Positions 7,893 to 16,413 of a stretch of DNA of 32,572 nucleotides are shown piece after piece. Made by a program: the position numbers and the translations under genes. How positions within the stretch are numbered: position 1 is the first letter of the stretch; every line of letters starts with the position of its first letter. The stretch comes from Ferruginibacter sp. (lineage in GTDB: Bacteria; Bacteroidota; Bacteroidia; Chitinophagales; Chitinophagaceae), in NCBI GenBank assembly GCA_025352625.1, contig JANXSR010000339.1:1-32572 (forward strand), read 5' to 3'. The notes below the pieces were generated by a model. The model saw only the letters and a program-made list of their open reading frames with translations, had not been told where the DNA came from and did no database searches.

Positions 7893-10037
7893 ATGAAGAA
7901 ATTATTTATCCTCTTACTCTTTAACTGTTGTTACTATTTTGTTGTTGCACAGCAAAAAGAAAGCATTAAGGTAACAGATATGTTACAAATAAAATCAGCA
8001 AACAATTTAACCATTACCGATGATGGCAGCAAGGCTGCATTTACGGTGTTAAGTATTGAACAGGATACAGGTAAATGGGAGTATAAATATCTTACCCAGG
8101 TATGGACGGTGGCAACAGACGGCTCTCAACCAAGGCAACTGACTTTTTCAAAAGAAGGAGCCGCACAACCCAAATGGAGACCTGATGGAAAGCAACTGGC
8201 TTTTGTTAGAACCGTTGATGGAAAACCGCAAATTTTTTTGCTGGGTTTTGATGGGGGAGAGGCAATGCAGCTTACAAAATTTAAATACGGAGTAGGCAAT
8301 CCTGAATGGAGCAAGGATGGTAAGCGCCTTTTATTTACAGCGCAAATTCCGTTGAAGGATTTGCTGACTGACACTTCCCTAAACAAGAACAAGGAAATAC
8401 CAACCTGGGCTTTTGAGAAGCCGGGTTTTAAAAATAATTTCAATTTAAAAGCAGATACTGCAACTGCCAATCCCGATGGAAATATAGAAGCCATCAGAAC
8501 ATATCTTGCACTTGATGAAAAAGATAATAAGGCTAAAGTGTTTGACAGGCTTACCTTCCAGGAAGAATCAGCTACTTCATCCAACATTAACTTTAATCAT
8601 ATTTTTATTGTAGATGCAATCCCAGCCAGTGTGCCCAAAGCTATTACAGGTGGTTTTTATTCATTTGGTAACGCCCATTTTATTGATGACAATACCATTA
8701 TAACTGAAGGCGATATCAACGAAGCTGAACATCCTGACAGAACACTGGAGTCAGCCATCTACCGCATTAAAATTGACGGAACTCAATTGCAAAAAGTATT
8801 GGGGCAGAAAGATAGGAATTATAGTGGTGCTGCTGTATCGCAATCGGGCAAATGGCTGGCTTATACCTATAGCAAAACAAACCTGGTAACTATCGACACA
8901 CTTGCAATTATGTCAATGGATGGAAAAGAAGAAGAGCGCATCGACATTCCTTTTGACAGAAATAAACAACAATTAAGCTGGAGCAAAGATGAAAACTTTC
9001 TTTACTTTACTTCGCCTTCAAACGGAGGTGTTGTATTAAACCGGTATAACAGAAAAACAAAGAAAACAGAAGCATTAACCGATGTAAACAGCGGTGTAAA
9101 TAGTTTTGCCATTAATGATACCAAATTGCTTTTTGCAAAAACAGCCATCGGAAATCCCTCAGAAATTTATCTTGCTGATATAGCTGCAAAAAAACAGCAG
9201 CTTGTTTCTTCATTCAATACCACCTGGCTGCAAAGCAAACAGTTAAGCATGCCCGAAAAGCAGGTGTTTACAAACAGTAAAGGCATGCAGGTTGAATATT
9301 GGGTAATGAAACCATTGAATTATGAAGCAGGAAAAAAATATCCACTGTTGCTGGAAATACATGGTGGTCCTGCTGCTATGTGGGGGCCGGGCGAAAGTTC
9401 TATGTGGCATGAGTTTCAGTTTTTTTGCGCCAAAGGTTATGGCGTTGTGTATTGCAATCCCCGAGGTTCGGGTGGTTATGGTGCCGATTTTTTAAAAGCG
9501 AATATTGCTGATTGGGGTGCTGGTCCTACCAGTGATGTTTTAACAGCATTGGATAAAACAGTGGCAGAAGGATGGGCTGATACCAGCAAACTGGTTGTTA
9601 CGGGAGGTTCTTATGCCGGTTACCTCGTTGCATGGATCGTTGGTCACGATCATCGCTTTAAAGCTGCATGCTCTCAACGGGGGGTCTACGATCTTTCCAC
9701 TTTTTTCGGAGAAGGTAATGCATGGCGGCTGGTGCCCAATTATTTTGGTGGTTACCCATGGGAAAAGCCGGTTAAGGAATTGCTGGATAGAGAATCGCCC
9801 ATTAGTTATGTGCAAAATATTACTACGCCGTATATTATTTTTCATGGAGAAAATGACCTGCGTACAGGCGTTATACAAAGCGAAATGTTGTACAAGAGTT
9901 TAAAAGTAATGGGCCGGCAGGTGGAGTATGTGCGTCATCCCGGTGCTACGCACGAAATTACAAGAAGCGGTAATAACCGCCAGCGCATTGATCAAATGCT
10001 ACGCACCTATGAATTCTTTGAGCGCTTTATTCACTAA
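7893..10037 (+). CDS. Exported S9 family peptidase (prolyl oligopeptidase/DPP type)
   Basis: Serine peptidase of 714 residues with a Sec leader (KKLFILLLFNCCYYFVVAQ). Residues about 25-440 form a beta-propeller made of TolB/PD40-like repeats (for example AAQPKWRPDGKQLAFVR and GNPEWSKDGKRLLFTA). The C-terminal alpha/beta hydrolase domain has the catalytic triad: S573 in GGSYAG, D655 in GENDLRTG and H687 in GATHE, with the oxyanion-side HGGP motif before it. It should cleave short peptides in the periplasm. It converges on the Dabb gene with only 19 bp between the stops. All active-site residues are present and the length is normal. Exact S9 subfamily (acylaminoacyl or dipeptidyl peptidase) cannot be fixed from sequence reading. 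Confidence 0.93.
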   Translation: MKKLFILLLFNCCYYFVVAQQKESIKVTDMLQIKSANNLTITDDGSKAAFTVLSIEQDTGKWEYKYLTQVWTVATDGSQPRQLTFSKEGAAQPKWRPDGKQLAFVRTVDGKPQIFLLGFDGGEAMQLTKFKYGVGNPEWSKDGKRLLFTAQIPLKDLLTDTSLNKNKEIPTWAFEKPGFKNNFNLKADTATANPDGNIEAIRTYLALDEKDNKAKVFDRLTFQEESATSSNINFNHIFIVDAIPASVPKAITGGFYSFGNAHFIDDNTIITEGDINEAEHPDRTLESAIYRIKIDGTQLQKVLGQKDRNYSGAAVSQSGKWLAYTYSKTNLVTIDTLAIMSMDGKEEERIDIPFDRNKQQLSWSKDENFLYFTSPSNGGVVLNRYNRKTKKTEALTDVNSGVNSFAINDTKLLFAKTAIGNPSEIYLADIAAKKQQLVSSFNTTWLQSKQLSMPEKQVFTNSKGMQVEYWVMKPLNYEAGKKYPLLLEIHGGPAAMWGPGESSMWHEFQFFCAKGYGVVYCNPRGSGGYGADFLKANIADWGAGPTSDVLTALDKTVAEGWADTSKLVVTGGSYAGYLVAWIVGHDHRFKAACSQRGVYDLSTFFGEGNAWRLVPNYFGGYPWEKPVKELLDRESPISYVQNITTPYIIFHGENDLRTGVIQSEMLYKSLKVMGRQVEYVRHPGATHEITRSGNNRQRIDQMLRTYEFFERFIH

Positions 10038-10056
10038 ATCAATGCACTGGTTTGTA

Positions 10057-10455
10057 TTAAACTTCTGCTACATCATATACAATTACCCTGGCCCATAAGT
10101 GACCATAATTTTTTATAAAGTTCTGGTGTATCGGGTGGTCCTGGTATGTTTTCTGTCCAACGGTGTCATCAAAAAACATCAGTTCAGAAACTTGCCAGCT
10201 GGTGTCAACCACATCACGTTTTTCTGTGCTGGCCAAAACACCCACATGTATTTTACGAATGCTTTCAATTTTTGAGAGGGTCTTCACACCTTCTACTAAT
10301 TTGTTCCTGTCTTCAATGGAATCTGGATTCTTTAACCAAAAAAATACATGGTGTACCAATTGTTTTTTATCAGCTTGTAAGGGAACCGGAACAGCCGCTG
10401 CTGCAGAACCTGCAGTGATTGCAGCGGTCATTGTTAAAAATTTTCTCCTGATCAT
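10057..10455 (-). CDS. Tat-type exported Dabb (stress-responsive A/B barrel) protein
   Basis: Protein of 132 residues. It starts with a twin-arginine style leader (MIRRKFLTMTAAITAGSAAAA) followed by one Dabb domain: LVHHVFFWLKNPDSIEDRN, the VKTLSKIESIRKIHVGV strand-helix, SELMFFDDTVGQKTYQDHP and a closing RVIVYDV strand. Dabb domains are small ferredoxin-like dimeric barrels, mostly cytoplasmic and of varied function. The ATG at 10455 is preferred to 10524, since it places RRKF at the N-terminus and the upstream part falls in a hairpin. It lies 99 bp downstream of the Nif3-like gene on the same strand. Domain call firm, role unknown. Confidence 0.87.
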   Translation of the reverse strand: MIRRKFLTMTAAITAGSAAAAVPVPLQADKKQLVHHVFFWLKNPDSIEDRNKLVEGVKTLSKIESIRKIHVGVLASTEKRDVVDTSWQVSELMFFDDTVGQKTYQDHPIHQNFIKNYGHLWARVIVYDVAEV

Positions 10456-10483
10456 TTGCTTCTTAAATATTTGTTGAACGATA

Positions 10484-10515
10484 AAAATACGATACAATTT
10501 GTTGCATCGTATTTT
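10484..10515 (-). terminator. Hairpin between the Nif3-like and Dabb genes
   Basis: Perfect 10-bp arms AAAATACGAT (10484-10493) and ATCGTATTTT (10506-10515), extended by an inner CAA/TTG pair after one mismatch, around a tttg loop. On the minus strand it lies 40 bp after the Nif3-like stop and its 3' arm ends in T4 plus TAT, so it may act as a terminator or attenuator before the Dabb gene. Confidence 0.5.
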
Positions 10516-10554
10516 AACATGCAAAGTAACAGGTTGTCCCCTCTGTTAAAAAAA

Positions 10555-11481
10555 TTACACCCATGTAAAAGGACTTTGCGAAGCGATGTGATTTATTTTT
10601 ATTGCAGGAATTTTTGGCTGTAGCCAATCTGCAAGCCATTCCATACCCGGTTCTTCGCTTTCTGTATGGCCTAAAACAATCAGCGAAATATTGCTGCCTA
10701 ATAATCCTGCATCCCGGATGTATTCGGCAGTTTCCCATTCCTGCAATTCTCCCACAATCAATAAGTCTGGCGTAAATTTCTCTGCAATACTTACCTGCAT
10801 ATGCCCTCCGGCTGCGCCGGGGATAAGCACAATTTTTTCACAAGTTTTTGAAACATCTCCAATCACCCTTACATGCGCAATGCCAAGTTTGGATTTTAAA
10901 TGCAGTATTATATTTTTCAACGTAGTAGCGGGCAATGTAATTCCTTTGTCGGGTTGTAAATAATTTTGCCAATCAAGCTGCTTTATCACACCATAAAAAA
11001 TTCCATCGGGTTTGTAGGTATGCCAGTAATCGTGAAAGCGCCACACGGTAATATTATTTTTAGCAAGCAGTTCCTGTTTTTTTGCAACAACTTTATTATT
11101 TTCCACCCATTTCACATCATCCAGGTGATTGTAAAAAGTAGGTTCATGCGCAATTATAAAATTGGCCTTTAATTTAATGGCTTCCTTAATTACCCCAACA
11201 GTTGCAAACATGGTTGTAACAATACCGGTTACTTTGTTAGCTGCATTTCCGCTTTTAATGGTATCAATTGTTTCTTTAAAAGGCGCCTCTGGAATTTCTT
11301 TTAAAATCAGGTCTATTACATCCTGAATGGTGAGGTCACCATCAAGAATGCCTGCTGCCTTTACCATGGCCGGTAAATTCATTAGGGTTAGTGCTGTAGA
11401 AGCTTTAAGGGTAGTTGTAATAAATTTCCGTCTCTCCATATATTTGACTGAATCTTTTGTAGCAGCTATTAAATTTTTCAT
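10555..11481 (-). CDS. Exported Nif3-like dinuclear metal protein
   Basis: Protein of 308 residues of the NIF3/DUF34 family. Visible family marks are VTGIVTTMFATVGVIKEAI, FIIAHEPTFYNH (H112; Glu113 stands where most members have a second His), the HDYWH segment, and GHTESE near the C-terminus (H272 and E276, the H-x3-E metal pair). Unusually it has a leader with RRKFI followed by a hydrophobic stretch, which suggests Tat export; most NIF3 proteins are cytoplasmic. An alternative start at 11439 (MERRKFI) would place the twin arginine at the very N-terminus. The Dabb gene follows on the same strand with a similar leader. Family sure, substrate unknown. Confidence 0.85.
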   Translation of the reverse strand: MKNLIAATKDSVKYMERRKFITTTLKASTALTLMNLPAMVKAAGILDGDLTIQDVIDLILKEIPEAPFKETIDTIKSGNAANKVTGIVTTMFATVGVIKEAIKLKANFIIAHEPTFYNHLDDVKWVENNKVVAKKQELLAKNNITVWRFHDYWHTYKPDGIFYGVIKQLDWQNYLQPDKGITLPATTLKNIILHLKSKLGIAHVRVIGDVSKTCEKIVLIPGAAGGHMQVSIAEKFTPDLLIVGELQEWETAEYIRDAGLLGSNISLIVLGHTESEEPGMEWLADWLQPKIPAIKINHIASQSPFTWV

Positions 11482-11670
11482 TGTGTTTTCTTTTTAAATT
11501 ATACAAACCACTTCCGTAACAATAGAGTGTTATATTCAACTATAACATAAGCCTGCACAAAATAGCAATTAAATCAGGATGCAGGCGGTGTAACATTTTT
11601 TATTTCTCAATACCACTTGCGCAAAACAAAGAATCAGCTAACTTTATTTTTCTCTATTAAAGATTATTAT

Positions 11671-12882
11671 ATGCAACTAAAATCATGCTCAATTATTTTA
11701 TCTCTTTTAGCAATTGCCGCACTACCTGGTTGCAATACTAAAAGCAAAGAAAGCTCATCTGCCGGCTCAGAAAATACAAAAGCTAATACCGAGTATAAAC
11801 CGGCCTTTGTTGGGCAAACCAGGATAAAAAGTGTAATCACTACAACTCCATATAAGGTAGAAAAACTGGCAGAAAAATTAGGACGCCCCTGGGCAATTAT
11901 TCCCCTTCCGGATGGAAGATTGATGCTAACAGAAAAATCTGGCTTTATCACCATCCACTCTGCAGATGGGCTGTTGCTTAAAAAAGTAACCGGTTTACCT
12001 TCGGTAGATGACAGGTCGCAGGGAGGTTTGCTTGATGTGGCACTAGACCCAGCCTTTGCACAAAACAGAACGATCTACTGGTCATTTTCTGAAAAGGTTG
12101 ACAGTGGCAATCTTACCGCTGTTGCCAAAGGTCAGTTAAGTGCAGATGAAACAACCATTCAAAATCCGGTGGTTATTTTTGAAGCCAAACCAGCACTCAA
12201 AAGTGAAAATCATTTTGGTTCCAGGCTTGTTTTTGATAAGGATGGCTATCTTTTTGTAACAGCAGGCGAAAGATTTATTTTGGAAGGAAGAAAGCAGGCA
12301 CAATTACTAAACTCAGGTCTCGGCAAAGTGTATAAAATTACCAAAGATGGCAAGCCTGCTCCGGGCAATCCTTTCCTTAACCAGGCAGGTGCCAAACCTG
12401 AAATCTATTCTTACGGTCACCGCAATCCACAAAGTTTAGACATTAATCCTGTTACAGGAGATTTATGGGAAGCCGAATTTGGTCCCCGTGGCGGAGATGA
12501 ATTAAACCTGATTAAACCCGGTAAAAACTATGGGTGGCCTGTTATTACTTATGGTATTGAATATGATGGTAACAAAATTGGTGATTCCATTCAACAGAAA
12601 GAAGGAATGGAGCAACCTGTTTATTACTGGGATCCTGTTATATCGCCCAGCGGCATGGTGTTTTATACCAGTGATTCAATTCCGGAATGGAAAAACAATC
12701 TTTTTATTGCCTGCCTAAGCAGCTTGCATATCAACAGGCTGGTAATTGAAAATAATAAAGTGGTGGGCGAAGAAAGTTTATTGTTGGATAAGAAAGAAAG
12801 GTTTCGTGATGTATGCCAAAGCAATGGCAAATTATATGCAGTTACTGATGGTGGTATTTTGTTTAGGATAAGTAAAAAATAA
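11671..12882 (+). CDS. PQQ-type aldose/sorbosone dehydrogenase lipoprotein
   Basis: Protein of 403 residues, beginning with a lipoprotein leader whose lipobox is LPGC (CSIILSLLAIAALPGC), so it is probably anchored to a periplasmic or outer-membrane face. The body is the soluble six-bladed glucose/sorbosone dehydrogenase propeller: GRPWAIIPLPDGRLMLTEK, GGLLDVALDP, HRNPQSLDINP (H250) and EFGPRGGDELN (271 onward), then KNYGWPVITYG. These match the YliI/Asd type, which oxidises aldoses with PQQ and calcium. I see no PQQ synthesis genes here. The in-frame ATG at 11617 is rejected because it would bury the lipobox leader. Only 29 bp separate it from the next hydrolase gene, so the two may be co-transcribed. 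Confidence 0.9.
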   Translation: MQLKSCSIILSLLAIAALPGCNTKSKESSSAGSENTKANTEYKPAFVGQTRIKSVITTTPYKVEKLAEKLGRPWAIIPLPDGRLMLTEKSGFITIHSADGLLLKKVTGLPSVDDRSQGGLLDVALDPAFAQNRTIYWSFSEKVDSGNLTAVAKGQLSADETTIQNPVVIFEAKPALKSENHFGSRLVFDKDGYLFVTAGERFILEGRKQAQLLNSGLGKVYKITKDGKPAPGNPFLNQAGAKPEIYSYGHRNPQSLDINPVTGDLWEAEFGPRGGDELNLIKPGKNYGWPVITYGIEYDGNKIGDSIQQKEGMEQPVYYWDPVISPSGMVFYTSDSIPEWKNNLFIACLSSLHINRLVIENNKVVGEESLLLDKKERFRDVCQSNGKLYAVTDGGILFRISKK

Positions 12883-12911
12883 AAAATGTAAATTACCATA
12901 AATGCTTTTTC

Positions 12912-14291
12912 ATGCGGCCCGTTAAAATTATCAAACGTGGGGTATCTGTTATGCTGCTGTTGATTTTAATTGCGGGCATATGGTATGCATGGCTTGCGTT
13001 CCCTATTATTAGTGGCTATGGTGCAAAAAATCTTTGTTCCGCTGTTTACCTTCAACATCGCAAAGCAGCTGAAGCAATTAAAAACGACCTGAACGATTTC
13101 CCCCTGTCACTCGGCTCCTTTACTGTTAATCAAATTGACTCCTCGGTTACGGGCTCTGTATGGGGATTTGCAAGGTGTAAAGCTATTTACCGCAATGGGA
13201 TGGGGTGCACTTTGATTAAAGATTTTACAGAGGAACAGGTAAGATTGCAGCATTTTTATTTGCCTGCCCGGCCGCTGGTTAACCGGGATAGTTTACCCTG
13301 GCCTGCAGGCGATAAATTGCCCGATACTATTTCTTCTGTTATTGATAAGGGATTACTGCAAAGGGCAATTGATACAGTTATGCAATCGTATTGGCAAAAC
13401 AGAGCCACACAAACAAGAGCCGTTGTGGTGCTTTACAAAGGAACTATTGTTGGGGAACGATATGGGCCTGGTTTTGATAAAAATAGTTTGCAGCTTGGGT
13501 GGTCAGTTTCTAAAAGCCTTACAGCCGCAATGATTGGTGTGTTGGTGAAAGCCGGGAAACTGTCTCTTGATGCTCCTGCACCCGTGCCCGAATGGAAACA
13601 CACAAAAAAAGCAACTATAACTTTAAAACAATTATTGCAGCAAACATCCGGGTTGGATTTTAAAGAAGACTATACCAACCCAAGTGAAGTTACCAATATG
13701 TTGTTTAAACATGGTGATATGGCAGCATTTACAGCGGGGCTTCCATTAAAGTACGCACCGGGTACTGTATTTAATTATTCCAGCGGCAATACTAATATCC
13801 TAAGTCGTATCATTCGCCAAACAGTTGGTGACAAAGCATATGCTGCCTATACCTACCAGCAGGTGTTTCAAAAAATAAATATATTTAGCATGTTGCTGGA
13901 ACCGGATGCATCCGGCACTTTTATAGGTTCTTCTTATAGTTATGCCACGGCAAGAGATTTTGCCCGGTTTGGTTTATTATATTACAACAATGGCTATTGG
14001 GATGGGGAACAAATTTTACCTGAAAATTGGGTAAGAGAAAGCATTCAACCTTCTTTTGCAGATAAAAGGAAACATTACGGTTACCAGTTTTGGTTAAATG
14101 GCTGGGATGATAAAAACCCGGCTAAACGCTGGTATCCTGATGTGCCGGCCGATATGTTTTTTGCAGACGGATATGGCGGCCAGGATATTTATATTATTCC
14201 TTCAAAACATTTGGTGGTGGTAAGGCTTGGGCTTTATACAATTAATGAAAACAGGTTTTTGAAAGAGCTGATACTTTCTGTTCGTGAATAG
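12912..14291 (+). CDS. NylB-like / class C serine hydrolase
   Basis: Protein of 459 residues of the beta-lactamase/esterase fold, close in pattern to 6-aminohexanoate-dimer hydrolase-like enzymes. The N-terminus has one membrane segment (SVMLLLILIAGIWYAWLAF) that anchors it with the enzyme outside. The nucleophile motif is S198-V-S-K201 in WSVSKSLTAA, the second motif has Y289 in NYSSGN, and GLLYYNNGYWDGEQILP with HYGYQFWLNG are typical later segments. It could hydrolyse amides or esters; the substrate cannot be told. It follows the sugar dehydrogenase gene by 29 bp on the same strand, which hints at one transcript but no clear metabolic link. Confidence 0.88.
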   Translation: MRPVKIIKRGVSVMLLLILIAGIWYAWLAFPIISGYGAKNLCSAVYLQHRKAAEAIKNDLNDFPLSLGSFTVNQIDSSVTGSVWGFARCKAIYRNGMGCTLIKDFTEEQVRLQHFYLPARPLVNRDSLPWPAGDKLPDTISSVIDKGLLQRAIDTVMQSYWQNRATQTRAVVVLYKGTIVGERYGPGFDKNSLQLGWSVSKSLTAAMIGVLVKAGKLSLDAPAPVPEWKHTKKATITLKQLLQQTSGLDFKEDYTNPSEVTNMLFKHGDMAAFTAGLPLKYAPGTVFNYSSGNTNILSRIIRQTVGDKAYAAYTYQQVFQKINIFSMLLEPDASGTFIGSSYSYATARDFARFGLLYYNNGYWDGEQILPENWVRESIQPSFADKRKHYGYQFWLNGWDDKNPAKRWYPDVPADMFFADGYGGQDIYIIPSKHLVVVRLGLYTINENRFLKELILSVRE

Positions 14292-14430
14292 ATGAATGCT
14301 AAAACATACAATAAAAAAAATAGGAATTTTGAAAACAATTTTTCCGGGCGTATTTTGTATGTATAATTGCCAATGCTTGTAAAATTGTTTTGTTATTTGT
14401 GGTTGTCTTTTAAAATTTTAACCAACGTGG

Positions 14431-15432
14431 ATGAAAAAGAAATGCCGCTATATTTCTTTACTCTATTTGCTTTCGGCAGGCTGTTACATCAATACAGGTG
14501 CTCAGTCAAGGCGTCTGTATTCCAACAACCAACTTAGTTTTCAATATGGGTTTTCAATAAAAGGAGTTATAGAATTTAGTTTAAATAACCGGTCTCAAAA
14601 CCCTTGCGTTCGTATCTGTGCAGATTTTGGATTAGGGTCTAACTTGTTGGCAAGAGCTGTTTACTTTTCCATCAACAGCGAGTTGCAATGTTACAATGGC
14701 GGGTTAGGCAGCAGGAGGAGAATGGGCCATAAGAATCCGGGTTTTACGGTTGATCTTATTAATGCCTTTACCCTTACAGCCGGATTAAATAATTATTTAA
14801 CCACCGATAGTTTTCCTGTTGTAATTAAGAGAAATATTCCCTTGTATTATTTTTCAAATTTCACTAACCCGGCACTTCAAAATCCTTACGATTATTCAAT
14901 TTCTGCAGGCACAAATTTCATCGTCTCATCTGATAAACTAAGAAGCAGCCAGCGGGTCGGTTTTCTGAATGCTCATGTTAACCGGGTACAGGTTTCTTAT
15001 TATAACGATGGAGGTACTCCTTTTGATGAAGCTTACCTTGGCGATAGTAAAGATCGTTTTTACACGGGCGGTGCACTGGTGAGCTACCAGGGCGATACAA
15101 AAATGGGAGTAAACCTGGTAGAGTTATCTTTTCAAAAATTTACAGGGTACACAAAAAATGCTTTTGAAGTTTCCAATAACCTTGACCTTGCTTTTGTTGA
15201 GTACAATAAACCGGAAGAACAATATTTTAACAAGAGTCTTTGGTCGCTTCATATTTCTAACCCTGAAAAGGGGATAGGTATAAGTATCAACAGGTATAAT
15301 TATACTGACTGGGATATTCAACACCTTATACATTTTTCAACATTTAATGCTTATCACCTGGTACCATACCGGGATTATTTTTCTGTAAGCGGAATTTTTT
15401 ATCACGACTACACTAACATAGGATTACGATGA
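14431..15432 (+). CDS. Secreted protein with polymorphic toxin type 23-like (barrel) domain
   Basis: Protein of 333 residues with a leader ending around NTGAQS. The body is rich in alternating beta strands. Several blocks match my memory of Bacteroidota proteins annotated 'polymorphic toxin type 23': SSQRVGFLNAHVNRVQVSYY, the NDGG turn, LGDSKDRFYTGGALVSY, and a late SLHISNPEKGIGISINRY. That domain was predicted as a nuclease toxin, but these stand-alone exported versions look more like outer-membrane barrels, so toxicity is not shown. The stop overlaps the next start (ATGA), so the two are translationally coupled. A possible lipobox-like SAGC occurs in the leader, leaving the cleavage type open. 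Confidence 0.6.
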   Translation: MKKKCRYISLLYLLSAGCYINTGAQSRRLYSNNQLSFQYGFSIKGVIEFSLNNRSQNPCVRICADFGLGSNLLARAVYFSINSELQCYNGGLGSRRRMGHKNPGFTVDLINAFTLTAGLNNYLTTDSFPVVIKRNIPLYYFSNFTNPALQNPYDYSISAGTNFIVSSDKLRSSQRVGFLNAHVNRVQVSYYNDGGTPFDEAYLGDSKDRFYTGGALVSYQGDTKMGVNLVELSFQKFTGYTKNAFEVSNNLDLAFVEYNKPEEQYFNKSLWSLHISNPEKGIGISINRYNYTDWDIQHLIHFSTFNAYHLVPYRDYFSVSGIFYHDYTNIGLR

Positions 15433-16229
15433 AAACTATACTTTTTTTACTGATGGGGCTCTTTTTTTGTTGCGGTTGCAGCAAGGGGAAATATTATACT
15501 TCTGATGTATTTCGAAGAGGAGACACTGGCAAGATGAAAGAGGAACCGCTTGATTCTACTTATCATTTTTATCTGCGGGAGGTTTACAAAGATAAAAATG
15601 ACCAGAATGAAAATATTTTAAAAACCAATGTAGATAAAAATAATACGGGTAATAAAATAAGGATAGAAGTGGAATACCTGCTGCTTTCCTGGGCATACAA
15701 AAGAGTAATCTACATATCTACCAATCCTGATAAGTACCAGCACTATTACTCTTCCAACCGTTTTGGAGATACAGTTTTGAATGCTTACGATTTTAGCACT
15801 TTTCATTTTGGAAAAATTGACGATGGTGGAGAAAGTATTTCTTTTGTTTCTAACGACAGAAAAAAATTAGTAACCTGGGATATCAGGCCGTTTATTAATC
15901 TGAATTTTCCACAAAAAGTTTTTATAAGAGAGATTTCAATATTGCGAAAAGAAACTGTCCAAAATGTAATCTTAATAAATAAAGCATTGGAAGAACCGGT
16001 GGGTTTTATTCACCAAAAAAATTTTACTATAATTTTTGAAAAGCCCGGCAGTAAAAAAGACACTTGCGATGATACAGGCCTATGCAGGTTATACGACTCA
16101 AAGGTATATTATAGAAAACAGAAGCATGGTACAGATATTTTTTTTCGGTTCAATAAAAATATAAACAATTCCCGCGATTCCGCTATTGGTTTTGATTACC
16201 AGAGAACACAGTATCCTCCGGCTTTTTAA
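15429..16229 (+). CDS. Lipoprotein coupled to the type-23-like protein
   Basis: Protein of 266 residues that I do not recognise. It has a lipoprotein leader (KTILFLLMGLFFCCGC, modified Cys in CCGC). The mature part is hydrophilic, rich in Lys, Asp, Asn and Tyr and without membrane segments; strand-like patches such as FIREISILRK and FTIIFEKPGSKKD alternate with loops, and two cysteines (DTCDDTGLCRLY) may form a disulfide. Its start overlaps the upstream stop by four bases, so it is almost certainly made together with the barrel-like protein and may bind it, as an immunity or accessory lipoprotein would. That role is inference from position only. Confidence 0.8.
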   Translation: MKTILFLLMGLFFCCGCSKGKYYTSDVFRRGDTGKMKEEPLDSTYHFYLREVYKDKNDQNENILKTNVDKNNTGNKIRIEVEYLLLSWAYKRVIYISTNPDKYQHYYSSNRFGDTVLNAYDFSTFHFGKIDDGGESISFVSNDRKKLVTWDIRPFINLNFPQKVFIREISILRKETVQNVILINKALEEPVGFIHQKNFTIIFEKPGSKKDTCDDTGLCRLYDSKVYYRKQKHGTDIFFRFNKNINNSRDSAIGFDYQRTQYPPAF

Positions 16230-16246
16230 CTGATTAATAGTTAAAA
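16224..16246 (+). terminator. Weak hairpin at the end of the lipoprotein gene
   Basis: Arms TTTTAACT (16224-16231) and AGTTAAAA (16239-16246) around a 7-nt loop overlap the stop codon. It is AT-rich and has no T-run on the plus side, so terminator function is doubtful. Confidence 0.3.
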
Positions 16247-16413
16247 CAATGTCTGAAAAATTGTAGAAAAATGAATTTTTATTTAAAAGCGGTTACTTAT
16301 AACAATGGATATAAAAAAAGCAGTTCTCTCTAAATAAAAAACTACCAACCTAAAACATTATTTTTAAACTTTAATTCTAAAAAGCTAACATACATTTCAA
16401 CTACTATTTTTGC

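Noticed and set aside
8126..8587. 153-residue minus-strand frame inside the S9 peptidase gene
   Set aside because: It is a shadow of the propeller-coding sequence; the plus strand encodes clear PD40-like repeats.
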